From Hyphomicrobiaceae bacterium (GTDB taxonomy: Bacteria > Pseudomonadota > Alphaproteobacteria > Rhizobiales > Hyphomicrobiaceae), in assembly GCA_022842785.1 (NCBI GenBank), contig JALHOW010000002.1, forward strand, positions 310,001 through 374,000: a stretch of 64,000 nucleotides of DNA, in the 5' to 3' direction. The number at the start of each line of letters is the position of its first letter. Position 1 is the first letter of the stretch. Below the pieces are notes generated by a model. That model searched no databases and was not told where the DNA came from. It saw nothing but the letters and a program-made list of their open reading frames with translations. The translations under genes and the position numbers were made by a program. This document shows positions 27,471-35,872 of this stretch, piece by piece.

Positions 27471-28632
27471 GAGCGCCGCAGGGCAGGACAGCGAGACGGT
27501 GCAGCTCGCCGCATCGGGCCGCTTTCTGGCCGAGCGCCGTTCCTTCGGCATGGTCTGGATCGATGCCGATCTTGTCGTCCGCCGCCGCTTCGGCCCGCTC
27601 GTCGACTTCGTGGCTCTCGATCGCCCGATCACCGACAGCGTCATGGCGCTCGTCGGCTTCGAGGAGGAGTTCACGGCACTACGCGCGGGAACCGGCGGGC
27701 CGCTCACCATTCCCAATGTCGTCATGAACGACGCGATTGTCACCAGTGCCGAGCCGCCGTTGCGGCTCAGTCTCGACATCTACTGGGACGCGCGCGAGCA
27801 GTTCCACCTCATGCTCGTGCGCCATGTCGTGGATCACTCGTCGCTCGAAACCGAGCTGAGGACCCAGATGCGCTTGCGCGTGATGGCCGAAGCTGAACTC
27901 GTCGAGAAGAGCGAGGCCATTCAACGCGCCAATCAGGAGCTGGCGCTCGTCAATCGCGATCTCGAAGAGTTCGCCTACGTCATCTCACACGATCTCAAGG
28001 CGCCGCTGCGCGCGCTACGCTACGATAGCGGCGATGCCGATCGCGCCCTTGCAGCCGGCGATATCGCGACTGTGGGCGCCAAGCTCGCAGCCATGCGCAG
28101 TCATCAGGCGCGCATGCTGGCCATGCTCAATGGCCTTTTCGACTATGCGCGGGCCGGCCGCAAAGCCGAGGGCATCGAAATGGCCGATACGCGGCAGCTC
28201 GCCGAGAACGTCGTTGCAGGTCTAGCGGCGCCCGCCGGAATGAACATAACGATCGAGGGAAGCTGGCCTCACTTGATGACATTGGCCGCGCCGCTCGAAC
28301 TCGTCCTGCGCAATCTCGTCGGCAATGCGATCAAGCATCACGATCGGCCGGAAGGGCGCATCCTGCTTTCCGCGCGCATTGGCGACGGCACGCTCGACAT
28401 CACGGTTCAGGACGATGGCCCGGGCATTCCCGTCGACTGGCAAACCGCGGTCTTCCTCCCTTTCCGCAAGGTCGACGATACGGACAGCACAAAAGACAGC
28501 TCCGGCATGGGCCTTGCCCTCGTGCGGCGCACTCTGGACCGGATCGGCGGCAGCATCAGGCTCCAGTCCGATGCGCCGCTCGCGCGCGGCACGACTTTCC
28601 ATGTGCGCTGGCCTAACCGCATCAGCGTGTAA
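27463..28632 (+). CDS. Sensor histidine kinase coupled to the GTPase
   Basis: 389 residues from the ATG at 27463 inside the end of the GTPase gene. Residues 20-120 form a PAS-like input region (FGMVWIDADLVVRRRFG), then a helical linker (128-168), the phosphoacceptor H-box FAYVISHDLKAPLRAL with His176, and the HATPase domain with N-box LRNLVGNAIKHHD, DDGPGI and GMGLALVRR. No transmembrane segment is visible, so it is a cytoplasmic kinase. No response regulator lies nearby. Translational overlap with the GTPase gene suggests the two proteins act in one pathway. Confidence 0.92.
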   Translation: MAESAAGQDSETVQLAASGRFLAERRSFGMVWIDADLVVRRRFGPLVDFVALDRPITDSVMALVGFEEEFTALRAGTGGPLTIPNVVMNDAIVTSAEPPLRLSLDIYWDAREQFHLMLVRHVVDHSSLETELRTQMRLRVMAEAELVEKSEAIQRANQELALVNRDLEEFAYVISHDLKAPLRALRYDSGDADRALAAGDIATVGAKLAAMRSHQARMLAMLNGLFDYARAGRKAEGIEMADTRQLAENVVAGLAAPAGMNITIEGSWPHLMTLAAPLELVLRNLVGNAIKHHDRPEGRILLSARIGDGTLDITVQDDGPGIPVDWQTAVFLPFRKVDDTDSTKDSSGMGLALVRRTLDRIGGSIRLQSDAPLARGTTFHVRWPNRISV

Positions 28633-28679
28633 GCGGCCTGGACGCCTTCACACACGCGCTCTCACTGTCATAACCGCAG

Positions 28680-28973
28680 TTAGTTGGCCTTCACCAGCTT
28701 CGGCGCTGACGCAGCTTCGCGCTTCTCACGCTCGCGCGGCGGAGGCGGAGGCGGAGGCGTCGTGCGCATCTCGCCCGGCTTTGCGTTCATGGACACGCGC
28801 TTTCCATTCACGGCCAGCAGGCACTCGGCATAGAGATCGAGGAGATAGGTCCGAAATTCGTCACTCGTTGGTGCCGGCCGGCGCGGATCATCAAGAAGGA
28901 TGTCGCGCATAAGGTCATAAGCCACCGCTGCTTGGCACGTGCGGTCATTCGCGGGGTTCATGTCGTGTGTCAT
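28680..28973 (-). CDS. Small hypothetical protein with Pro-rich tail
   Basis: 97 residues. The first 65 are protein-like (VAYDLMRDILLDDPRRP, TYLLDLYAECLLAVNGKR), followed by a run of eight prolines and a basic C-terminus. It converges on the histidine-kinase gene, ending 47 bases past it. No family recognised. The ATG at 28961 is an alternative start. Confidence 0.6.
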   Translation of the reverse strand: MTHDMNPANDRTCQAAVAYDLMRDILLDDPRRPAPTSDEFRTYLLDLYAECLLAVNGKRVSMNAKPGEMRTTPPPPPPPREREKREAASAPKLVKAN

Positions 28974-29063
28974 TAAGGGCGTCCTTTTGCGTCGGCAGAG
29001 TGCCGTGCTTGAAATCCCGGCCTTCCGGCCGACGCGGAAATGCGCTCATCAATCGTTGCCAGA

Positions 29064-29303
29064 TCAGCTCGCGGCCTTGCCGCGGCGCTTGACCTCGGTC
29101 GGCGTCGGGCCCCGCTTGAAACTGAGCGTGAGGCTGCCATCGGTCAGCTCCGAGCACGAAACGCGAGCGACAAACGGGTCCGACGCCTCGATCTCGGCGG
29201 CCTCGGTGCAGGCCGCAATTGTCTCGAATGGCTTGAGGTGTACGCTGCGCTCCCCACTCGGCAATGCGAGCAGCGTGATCATGACGATGACATTTGGATC
29301 CAT
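29064..29303 (-). CDS. Small conserved-looking hypothetical protein
   Basis: 79 residues. AGGTGG lies upstream of the ATG. The arrangement VHLKPFETIAACTEAA, FVARVSCSEL, GSLTLSFKRG with two Cys resembles short proteins seen widely in Rhizobiales, but I know no function. The first 13 residues are hydrophobic (MDPNVIVMITLLALP) and could be a weak signal. Confidence 0.6.
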   Translation of the reverse strand: MDPNVIVMITLLALPSGERSVHLKPFETIAACTEAAEIEASDPFVARVSCSELTDGSLTLSFKRGPTPTEVKRRGKAAS

Positions 29304-29528
29304 GGCTGGTCCACCTGCGCACGGGTTGGCATTCGGAACGGCGAACCGCTCCTCTGAACGCAGAACGCGATGGCAAGCCCCCGCTCCCCACCTCGCCGGA
29401 CAGATGCGGACAGCAATCCTTTCCCGGCCGTGGCCGCGCGCGAATCAAGCGGCGACCGTCGTCAGTAGGCTCACAGAAAATGGCAAGAATTCGAGCGCCT
29501 TAGGCTCGCACAGCCCATTTCCGTCGGA

Positions 29529-30359
29529 TTATGTGCCGGCGATCACACTCATCAGGAAGCGCGCACCCATGGTCGCGAGCAGCAGCCCGAACCCGATTTC
29601 GAGCTTGCGTCTTGAGATGCCGTGCGCCACGCGCACACCCCACGGTGCCGCCAGCACGCCGGTTGGGATGAGGGCCGCCGCACCGATAAGACTGACATAG
29701 CCGATCGTGAACGGCAGAGGCACAGCCGCTCCCCAGCCGGCCCAGATGAATCCGATCGCGCCCGGTATGGCGATCAACGGTCCGACGCCGGCCGCCGTAC
29801 CAACGGCCGTTTGAATGGAGCGGCCATAAAGCGTGAGCAGCATAGTGATGAGCGCGCCACCGCCGATGCTGAGCAACGTCGAAATCGTGCCTGTGATCAG
29901 GCCCCACAGTTCGACCAGCGGGCGCGGTGGCAGCGCATCCCCGAGCCGCCACGTATCACGCCCGAACCAGAGCTTCGCCGCCATGCTAAAGGAGAAGGCG
30001 ATCCACACCCATTTGAGCGCCGTCCCCGAGGACAGGCTGGCGATCACCGCGCCGAGCACCACCCCTGCGACCACGCCTGGCGCCAGCCGCCGCCACGCAT
30101 CCATGTCGACACCTCCTCGAGCGCGATGCGCAAGAAAGGAGCGTGCGCTGGTCGGTATCATGACCGCCAGCGACGTGCCGAGCGCCAGATGCATGCGGAT
30201 GGCGGGGTCGACGCCGAGAAATGAGAACACTTCGTAAAGGACCGGCGCCGCGATGCCGCCGCCCCCGATCCCGAAAAGGCCGACCAGAAAGCCCATCGCG
30301 AGGCCCGCCACCGCCAGCACAGCCGCGATGGCTACGAGGTCCAGCACTGAGATTTCCAC
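29529..30359 (-). CDS. TauE/SafE-family (TSUP) membrane transporter
   Basis: About 276 residues from a GTG at 30359 with GGGGGCG upstream; the frame continues to 30488 without membrane character. Eight or so hydrophobic segments are visible, with the two repeat signatures FGIGGGGIAAPVLYE near residue 28 and LSIGGGALITMLLTLYG near residue 160. TSUP proteins export sulfite, sulfoacetate or related organosulfur anions, or import some substrates, across the inner membrane. The particular substrate is not indicated by the neighbours. Confidence 0.85.
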   Translation of the reverse strand: MEISVLDLVAIAAVLAVAGLAMGFLVGLFGIGGGGIAAPVLYEVFSFLGVDPAIRMHLALGTSLAVMIPTSARSFLAHRARGGVDMDAWRRLAPGVVAGVVLGAVIASLSSGTALKWVWIAFSFSMAAKLWFGRDTWRLGDALPPRPLVELWGLITGTISTLLSIGGGALITMLLTLYGRSIQTAVGTAAGVGPLIAIPGAIGFIWAGWGAAVPLPFTIGYVSLIGAAALIPTGVLAAPWGVRVAHGISRRKLEIGFGLLLATMGARFLMSVIAGT

Positions 30360-30657
30360 GGCGCCCCCGCGCGTTGCTGGCCACGCCTGGATCGGTCCCG
30401 GCCCGCGCAAGCGATGCCCCCCAGCCCTCCGGGTGTCAATTGAGAGGGCCCCGGACGGGGCTTTGCGCTCGGCGGTCATGCATTGCACGCACCCTTGGAT
30501 AAAGTTCTTCCGCCGCTGGGCCGCCTCGGAAGTGCCCCAGATTGGCCCGCGTTCTAATCAACTTTTAACTCCCTCGGCTGCTAATGGACTGGCGAGAGCA
30601 CGCATCGGCCTGAGCCCGCCTTACCGGTTCAGGCATAAGGCCCCAAAAGGACTTCAC

Positions 30658-31251
30658 ATGCAGATCAATGTGCCCCCCGGAAACAACGGCGACCTCCTGG
30701 AAGCACGCGAGCAGCGCCTCATGGCCTTCGCGGCAGCCGGTATCGAGAGCGCCATCCACACGGGCGGGGGAGTAGTCGCGGCGACCATATTCGCGGTCGC
30801 GCGCTCTGCCGAAAGTCCGGTTGTGCGGGCGCTCGTAGCACTGCGCACGGTTCTCGCGGAAAAGCAGGTCAATGTGCGCCTCGTGATCTCTGACGACGAC
30901 GTGCCGCTCGATCCGATCATCACCGGCGCTTCCGGTGAGAGCGCTGGAAGCCTCTCCGAGGTTCGCATTGTGCGCGACCCGCGCCTGCGCGACGCCCACG
31001 AGCAGCTCATTGTCGGTGGTGCCGCCGTCTGGTTCGGCGACAGCCTGCGCCGCGACATTCATCGCCGTGATCTCTTCGAGCAGTTTCTTTCCGATGCGCC
31101 CGACGCCGCCCGCGCCGCCGCGCACGGCTTTCAGCAACTGTGGTCGCGGACCGAGCCTTGCCTGGCGCTGCCTGCCCTCGCGGCCGACAGCCTGACGGCC
31201 GCCCCTAACCGCAAGACCGGAAACACCGGCCCGGGCACCGCGCTCTGCTGA
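30658..31251 (+). CDS. Hypothetical protein, possible phospholipase-D-like fragment
   Basis: 197 residues from the ATG at 30658; the frame extends upstream to 30253 but with no protein-like sequence. Readable blocks are GIESAIHTGGGVVAATIFAV, VNVRLVISDDDVPLDPI, VGGAAVWFGDSLRRD and AAAHGFQQLWSRTEP. The last pattern recalls the C-terminal part of PLD-like proteins, but no HKD motif is present, so catalysis of that kind is not supported. No signal peptide. Function unknown. Confidence 0.65.
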   Translation: MQINVPPGNNGDLLEAREQRLMAFAAAGIESAIHTGGGVVAATIFAVARSAESPVVRALVALRTVLAEKQVNVRLVISDDDVPLDPIITGASGESAGSLSEVRIVRDPRLRDAHEQLIVGGAAVWFGDSLRRDIHRRDLFEQFLSDAPDAARAAAHGFQQLWSRTEPCLALPALAADSLTAAPNRKTGNTGPGTALC

Positions 31252-31352
31252 GCGCCCACCCCGCCGGTCTCAGGACATGAATTCGGGGTTCTCCGCCCGT
31301 TTGACGGCGTGTTTGCCCTGCCCCCGCCAATGCTGTATCAGAGGCGGTCTCA

Positions 31353-31429
31353 GCACCCGTAGCTCAGCTGGATAGAGTGTCGCCCTCCGAAGGCGAAGGT
31401 CGTAGGTTCGAATCCTACCGGGTGCGCCA
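31353..31429 (+). tRNA. tRNA-Arg (anticodon CCG)
   Basis: GCACCCG pairs with CGGGTGC, the D-arm holds AGCTCAGCTGGATAGAGT, the anticodon loop CTCCGAA sits on a TCGCC/GGCGA stem, and the T-arm is GTAGGTTCGAATCCTAC. Discriminator G and an encoded CCA end it at 31429. Anticodon CCG reads CGG arginine codons. It occupies the otherwise gene-free 31252-31590 stretch, in which I see nothing else clear. Confidence 0.97.
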
Positions 31430-31590
31430 GTTTGGTGCTTCAATTAATCCCAACTGGTGCCATATCGCCCCCTAGGGCGATGAAAATCCCTCATAAAATT
31501 GACGAACCGCAATGTTGGCGTGCATATCGGCGCGAACGAATTGGTCGCTCGCGCCGATGACGCCATCTTCCGCCTAGGAACTGCCGTGCT

Positions 31591-33921
31591 CTAGTTGCGC
31601 ATCGCCTTTGCCGCCGCGACCATGTTCTCGAGCGCCGGCTTCACTTCCTCCCAGCGCCGCGTCTTGAGCCCGCAATCGGGATTGACCCAGATCTGGTCCG
31701 GCGCCAGGCGCTCTTTGGCCTTCTTGAGCAACGCGGTCATATCCTGAGCACCAGGACAGCGCGGCGAATGGATATCGTAGACGCCTGGTCCGATCTCGTT
31801 GGGATAACGAAAATCGGAGAAGCTCTCGAGCAGCTCCATGTCCGAGCGCGACGTCTCGATGGAGATGACGTCTGCATCGAGCGCCGCGATCGACGGCATG
31901 ATGTCGTTGAATTCGCAGTAGCACATGTGCGTGTGAATCTGCGTCGCATCCGCGACGCCGGCAGCGGCAAGCCGGAAGCTGTCGACAGCCCATTTCAGAT
32001 AGTCGGCGTGCTCAGCCGTGCGCAGCGGCAAACCCTCTCGCAAAGCCGGCTCGTCGATCTGAATGAGATGGATGCCCGCCTTCTCCAGATCGATCACCTC
32101 ATCCCGGATCGCGAGCGCAATCTGCTGGCACGTGACCGAGCGCGGCTGATCATCTCGAACGAAGGACCACTGCAGAATGGTCACGGGCCCGGTCAGCATG
32201 CCCTTCATCGGGCGTTTCGTCAGGGACTGGGCATAGGCCGACCATTCGACCGTCATGGGCTTTGGGCGTGAGACATCGCCGAAGATCACCGGCGGCTTCA
32301 CATAGCGAGAGCCATACGACTGAACCCAGCCGTTCTGCGTAAAGGTGAAGCCGGAGAGCTGCTCGCCGAAGTACTCCACCATGTCATTGCGCTCGAACTC
32401 GCCGTGGACGAGCACGTCGATGTCGATATCCTCCTGAATGCGCACCGCCTTCTCGGTCTCCTTCCGCAGGAAGTCGTTGTACGCCGCGTCGTTCAACTCG
32501 CCGCGTTTGTGAGCCGCCCGCGCCTTGCGCACTTCCTCGGTCTGCGGAAATGATCCGATCGTCGTTGTCGGGAACGAGGGTAACGCAAGGGCCGCTCGCT
32601 GCTTCGCGCGACGCGTATCGAATGAACTGCGCCGCGTCAGATCTCTTTCGGATACTCCTGCGAGGCGCTGAGCCACCGCGGGATTGTGAATACGCGCCGA
32701 TGATGATCTCGACGCTGCGGCCGCGTCACTTGCAGCAAAGGCATCCGCGGCAGCGGCCTTGCCCTTTTCTGCTGCGTTCGCCAGCGCGCGCACCTCAGCC
32801 AATTTCTGCTTCGAGAATGCAAGCCAGGATTTGAGCTCGGCATCGAGCTTCGTCTCGCCGTCCAGATCAACCGGGCTGTGAATGAGCGAGCACGAGGGCG
32901 CGATCTGGATGGCGTCGGCGCCCCGCGCGGCGACGGCCATCTCCACCAACGAGAAGGCCTTCGATAGATCCGTCCGCCAGATATTGCGGCCGTCGATCAC
33001 GCCGAGTGACAGCACACGATCCGCTGGAAGCGACTTGAGTGCGCGCTCCAGCTCGGCAGGAGCGCGCACCAGATCAAGATGATGGCCGGCAACAGGGAGG
33101 TCAGCGGCGACAGCCGTATTGTCCAGCAATCCGGCGAAATAGCTCGCCAGCATGATCTTCGGCGCACGCGGCGCGATATGCTTGTAGGCGAGCCTCAGGG
33201 CACGGCGCTGCGGCTGCGATAGATCGAGCGAGAGGATCGGCTCATCGATTTGCACCCAGTCGGCGCCGGCAGCCTTCAGTTCCCCCAGAAGCTCGGCATA
33301 AACCGGCAGCAAGGCATCCAGCAACGATAGCGGATCGAGGCCTTCGCTCTTCGCCTTGCCGAGCACAAGATACGTCACGGGACCGATCACAACCGGGCGC
33401 GTGTGAATACCGAGCGCCTTAGCCTCCTTGAACTCATCGACTGCCTTCCGCGATGTCAGCTTGAAGGTCTGGCCGTTGTAAAACTCGGGCACGATGTAGT
33501 GGTAGTTCGTGTCGAACCACTTGGTCATCTCCATTGCCGGGGCAGCTTTGGAGCCACGCGCCATGGCGAAATAGAGATCGAGTTCGGCGTGCCCCTGGCC
33601 GTTCGCCGCAGCCTCCATGGCGCCGCGCGTACTCCCATTCGGGTGCGTTGGTGGGGCTTCGGCGCTCTCCAGAAAGCGCGGTGGAACGGCGCCTACCGTC
33701 GCGGTCATGTCGAGCATCTGGTCGTAGAAGGAGAAATCATTCGACGGGATGATGTCGATGCCAGCATCGCGTTGCAGCTGCCAGTGCCGCGCGCGCAGTT
33801 CCGCGCCTGCGGAGAGCAACGCCGAGGCATCTATCGATCCTTTCCAATAGGCTTCAGTTGCCTTCTTCAACTCGCGCTTGGCACCGATGCGCGGGAAACC
33901 CAGGTTTGCTGCTTTGGTCAT
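31591..33921 (-). CDS. metE: Cobalamin-independent methionine synthase
   Basis: 776 residues, full length. The N-terminal barrel begins [16 protein letters not shown]; the C-terminal catalytic barrel begins [12 protein letters not shown] and carries zinc ligands His and Cys in THMCYC and the C-terminal Cys in NPDCGLKTR. It transfers the methyl of 5-methyltetrahydropteroyl-triglutamate to homocysteine, making methionine without B12. A small gene at 33918-34319 precedes it with an ATGA overlap, and a cobalamin riboswitch lies upstream of both, so expression should be shut off when B12 is plentiful. Confidence 0.97.
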   Translation of the reverse strand: MTKAANLGFPRIGAKRELKKATEAYWKGSIDASALLSAGAELRARHWQLQRDAGIDIIPSNDFSFYDQMLDMTATVGAVPPRFLESAEAPPTHPNGSTRGAMEAAANGQGHAELDLYFAMARGSKAAPAMEMTKWFDTNYHYIVPEFYNGQTFKLTSRKAVDEFKEAKALGIHTRPVVIGPVTYLVLGKAKSEGLDPLSLLDALLPVYAELLGELKAAGADWVQIDEPILSLDLSQPQRRALRLAYKHIAPRAPKIMLASYFAGLLDNTAVAADLPVAGHHLDLVRAPAELERALKSLPADRVLSLGVIDGRNIWRTDLSKAFSLVEMAVAARGADAIQIAPSCSLIHSPVDLDGETKLDAELKSWLAFSKQKLAEVRALANAAEKGKAAAADAFAASDAAAASRSSSARIHNPAVAQRLAGVSERDLTRRSSFDTRRAKQRAALALPSFPTTTIGSFPQTEEVRKARAAHKRGELNDAAYNDFLRKETEKAVRIQEDIDIDVLVHGEFERNDMVEYFGEQLSGFTFTQNGWVQSYGSRYVKPPVIFGDVSRPKPMTVEWSAYAQSLTKRPMKGMLTGPVTILQWSFVRDDQPRSVTCQQIALAIRDEVIDLEKAGIHLIQIDEPALREGLPLRTAEHADYLKWAVDSFRLAAAGVADATQIHTHMCYCEFNDIMPSIAALDADVISIETSRSDMELLESFSDFRYPNEIGPGVYDIHSPRCPGAQDMTALLKKAKERLAPDQIWVNPDCGLKTRRWEEVKPALENMVAAAKAMRN

Positions 33922-34319
33922 GGCTGTACCTCTTGCTTGAGATCAGGTGTGAGCGCGCAGCGCTTGTGCGCAGCGACGTGGGCGAGAAGATCGAGCAGCC
34001 GCCGCTGAAGGATCGACGGCTGGCCTGAGATCAGTTGATTGAGATGACGCGCGAGATGCGCGGCTGCGGACGGCGCGTCCGCAGCGTTCGGAAGCACGGT
34101 AAGCCAGGCAATGAGCACAGCTTCCGCATCCTCCTCAGGCTGGGTGCCGAGAAAGACGGCTTCGATCAGGCGGCCCGGATCGATCAGCTGACCATCGCGC
34201 TGCTGTGCGCTGAAGAACTCGCGGGGATCGGTATAATCCGCAAGCTCACGCGCAGCGCGCGAGCGCGTCCAGCCAGATGGCGTACGATCGGTCCGCGACA
34301 TCAGTCGCGGCGTGGCCAT
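33918..34319 (-). CDS. Small protein co-transcribed with metE
   Basis: 133 residues, soluble, helix-rich ([44 protein letters not shown]). Its stop overlaps the metE start and it lies directly behind the cobalamin riboswitch, so it is the first gene of the riboswitch-controlled unit. I recognise no characterised domain. The location suggests a role during B12 limitation or in methionine synthesis, but this is inference. Confidence 0.72.
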   Translation of the reverse strand: MATPRLMSRTDRTPSGWTRSRAARELADYTDPREFFSAQQRDGQLIDPGRLIEAVFLGTQPEEDAEAVLIAWLTVLPNAADAPSAAAHLARHLNQLISGQPSILQRRLLDLLAHVAAHKRCALTPDLKQEVQP

Positions 34320-34454
34320 GACTTAGTCGCGGCCAGCGCGCACGGAATTTCTGACAAGCGAACGGGGCGCGCAACGCAGGCGCAATAGTGCCGGAACTGT
34401 CGTAGTCATGTCGCTACCTCCGCCGATGCACCCCGACCGGCATTCATGGGGTTC

Positions 34455-34640
34455 AATCCGGCGGTAGGTCTCCTGGCTCGCGGGCGTGAGGCGCTCGCCT
34501 TCCCGGGATCGGCAATCCCAGTGGCATCTTTGAGCGCCCTTCACCGCTTACAGTTGCGGGGGCAGCTTCGGACTAGCAGGCAGGGCCTGCGCACCGAATT
34601 CCCTGTTATCCCCTCGCGGGGACCGTCGGCAAAATCGATC
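34455..34640 (-). promoter_or_regulatory. Cobalamin riboswitch of the metE operon
   Basis: On the minus strand the order of conserved elements is the B12 box: a GGTGCGCAGGCC-like 5' part, CCCCCGCAACTGTAAGCGG, GCCACTGGGATTGCC, GGGAAGGCGAGCGCC and CCCGCGAGCCAGGAGACC (34464-34484). It reads toward the 133-residue gene and metE, starting about 140 bases upstream. Adenosylcobalamin-type aptamers of this kind repress translation or cause early termination when B12 is bound. Exact ends are approximate. Confidence 0.95.
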
Positions 34641-34658
34641 TACCAGAGACCAGAACCG

Positions 34659-34686
34659 CTGTCGAGCGAGTATGCTGTCTCGACAG
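34659..34686 (-). terminator. Hairpin after nrdB, possible terminator
   Basis: CTGTCGAG (34659-34666) and CTCGACAG (34679-34686) form an eight-base-pair stem 13 bases beyond the nrdB stop. The following bases are not T-rich, so termination efficiency is uncertain. It separates nrdB from the metE riboswitch, which reads in the same direction. Confidence 0.35.
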
Positions 34687-34698
34687 CGGCGCGGGATT

Positions 34699-35835
34699 TC
34701 ACTCCCAGCTCAGCGCCCCACCGTTCTGATATTCGATGACGCGGGTCTCGAAGAAGTTCTTCTCCTTCTTGAGATCCATAGCCTCGGACATCCAAGGGAA
34801 CGGGTTCTCTGTCTCTTTGAAAACAGGTGCGAGGCCCAGCTGCGCGCAGCGGCGGTTGGCAATGAAGTGCATGTATTCCTCACAGAGCGCGGCATTCAGT
34901 CCGAGGAAGCCGCGCGGCATGGTATCGCGACCGTAGGCCGCCTCGAGTTCTGCCGCATCGCGCAGCATCGCCCGCACTTCATCCTGGAAGATCTTCGTCC
35001 AAAGATGCGGGTTCTCGACCTTGATCTGATTGATCACGTCGATGCCGAAGTTCAGATGAATGCTCTCATCGCGCAGGATGTACTGGTACTGCTCCGCAAT
35101 GCCGACCATCTTGTTGCGGCGGCCGAGAGAGAGAATCTGCGCAAAGCCCGTGTAGAACCACATACCCTCGAACACGACGTAGAAGGCGACGAGATCGCGC
35201 AGGAAGGCTTGGTCGGTTTCGGGCGTACCGGTCTTGAAATCCGGATCATCGAGGCTTTGTGTGTGCTTCAGCGCCCAAGCGGCCTTGTCCGTGATCGATG
35301 GCACCTCGCGGTACATGTTGAAGAGCTCGCCCTCGTCAAGGCCGAGGCTTTCGACAATGTACTGGAAGGTGTGCGTGTGCACGGCCTCCTCGAAGGATTG
35401 ACGCAGCAGATACTGGCGGCATTCCGGGTTCGTGAGATGGCGATAGATGGCAAGCACGATGTTGTTCGCGACCAGTGACTCCGACGCTGCGAAGAAGCCG
35501 AGATTGCGCTTGATGGCGCGACGCTCGTCCTCCGTCAGGCCATCGCGCGACTTCCAGAGCGCGATGTCTGCTTGCATGGAGACCTCTGTCGGCATCCAGT
35601 GATTGTTGCATCCTGCGAGGTACTTCTCCCAGGCCCATTTGTATTTGAGCGGGAGAAGCTGGTTCACGTCCGCGCGGCAGTTGATCATGCGCTTGTCGTC
35701 GACGGAGACGCGCGCTCCACCGCGCTCGATTTCGCCGAGCCCTGTGCTGTCGGCCGGAAGTTCGAGTGTCCTTGGAATGGGCTTGCGTGCAGCAGGTGTC
35801 GTAGCCGGCGCTGCTGGTTCAGACCAGTCGAGCAT
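34699..35835 (-). CDS. nrdB: Ribonucleotide reductase class I beta subunit, class Ic type (Phe at radical site)
   Basis: 378 residues from the ATG at 35835, with GGAG nine bases upstream; the ATG at 35844 is too close to it. Metal ligands are Glu119 (ASESLVANN), Glu150 and His153 ([10 protein letters not shown]), Glu223 (VVFEG), Glu257 and His260 (RDESIHLNF). Phe157 stands where the radical Tyr of class Ia R2 lies, and the ligand spacing equals that of Chlamydia trachomatis R2c (each number shifted by 30), pointing to a Mn/Fe cofactor in place of a tyrosyl radical. The C-terminus keeps the [11 protein letters not shown] tail that docks on NrdA. It supplies the radical for deoxyribonucleotide synthesis and follows nrdA in the riboswitch-controlled unit. 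Confidence 0.95.
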   Translation of the reverse strand: MLDWSEPAAPATTPAARKPIPRTLELPADSTGLGEIERGGARVSVDDKRMINCRADVNQLLPLKYKWAWEKYLAGCNNHWMPTEVSMQADIALWKSRDGLTEDERRAIKRNLGFFAASESLVANNIVLAIYRHLTNPECRQYLLRQSFEEAVHTHTFQYIVESLGLDEGELFNMYREVPSITDKAAWALKHTQSLDDPDFKTGTPETDQAFLRDLVAFYVVFEGMWFYTGFAQILSLGRRNKMVGIAEQYQYILRDESIHLNFGIDVINQIKVENPHLWTKIFQDEVRAMLRDAAELEAAYGRDTMPRGFLGLNAALCEEYMHFIANRRCAQLGLAPVFKETENPFPWMSEAMDLKKEKNFFETRVIEYQNGGALSWE

Positions 35836-35872
35836 TGTCGTCATCTCCAGATATGAATGCTTGTTGTTTGGC

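Noticed and set aside
34323-34544. 73-codon minus-strand frame between the metE operon and its riboswitch
   Set aside because: It overlaps the conserved end of the cobalamin aptamer, so the sequence is explained by RNA structure.
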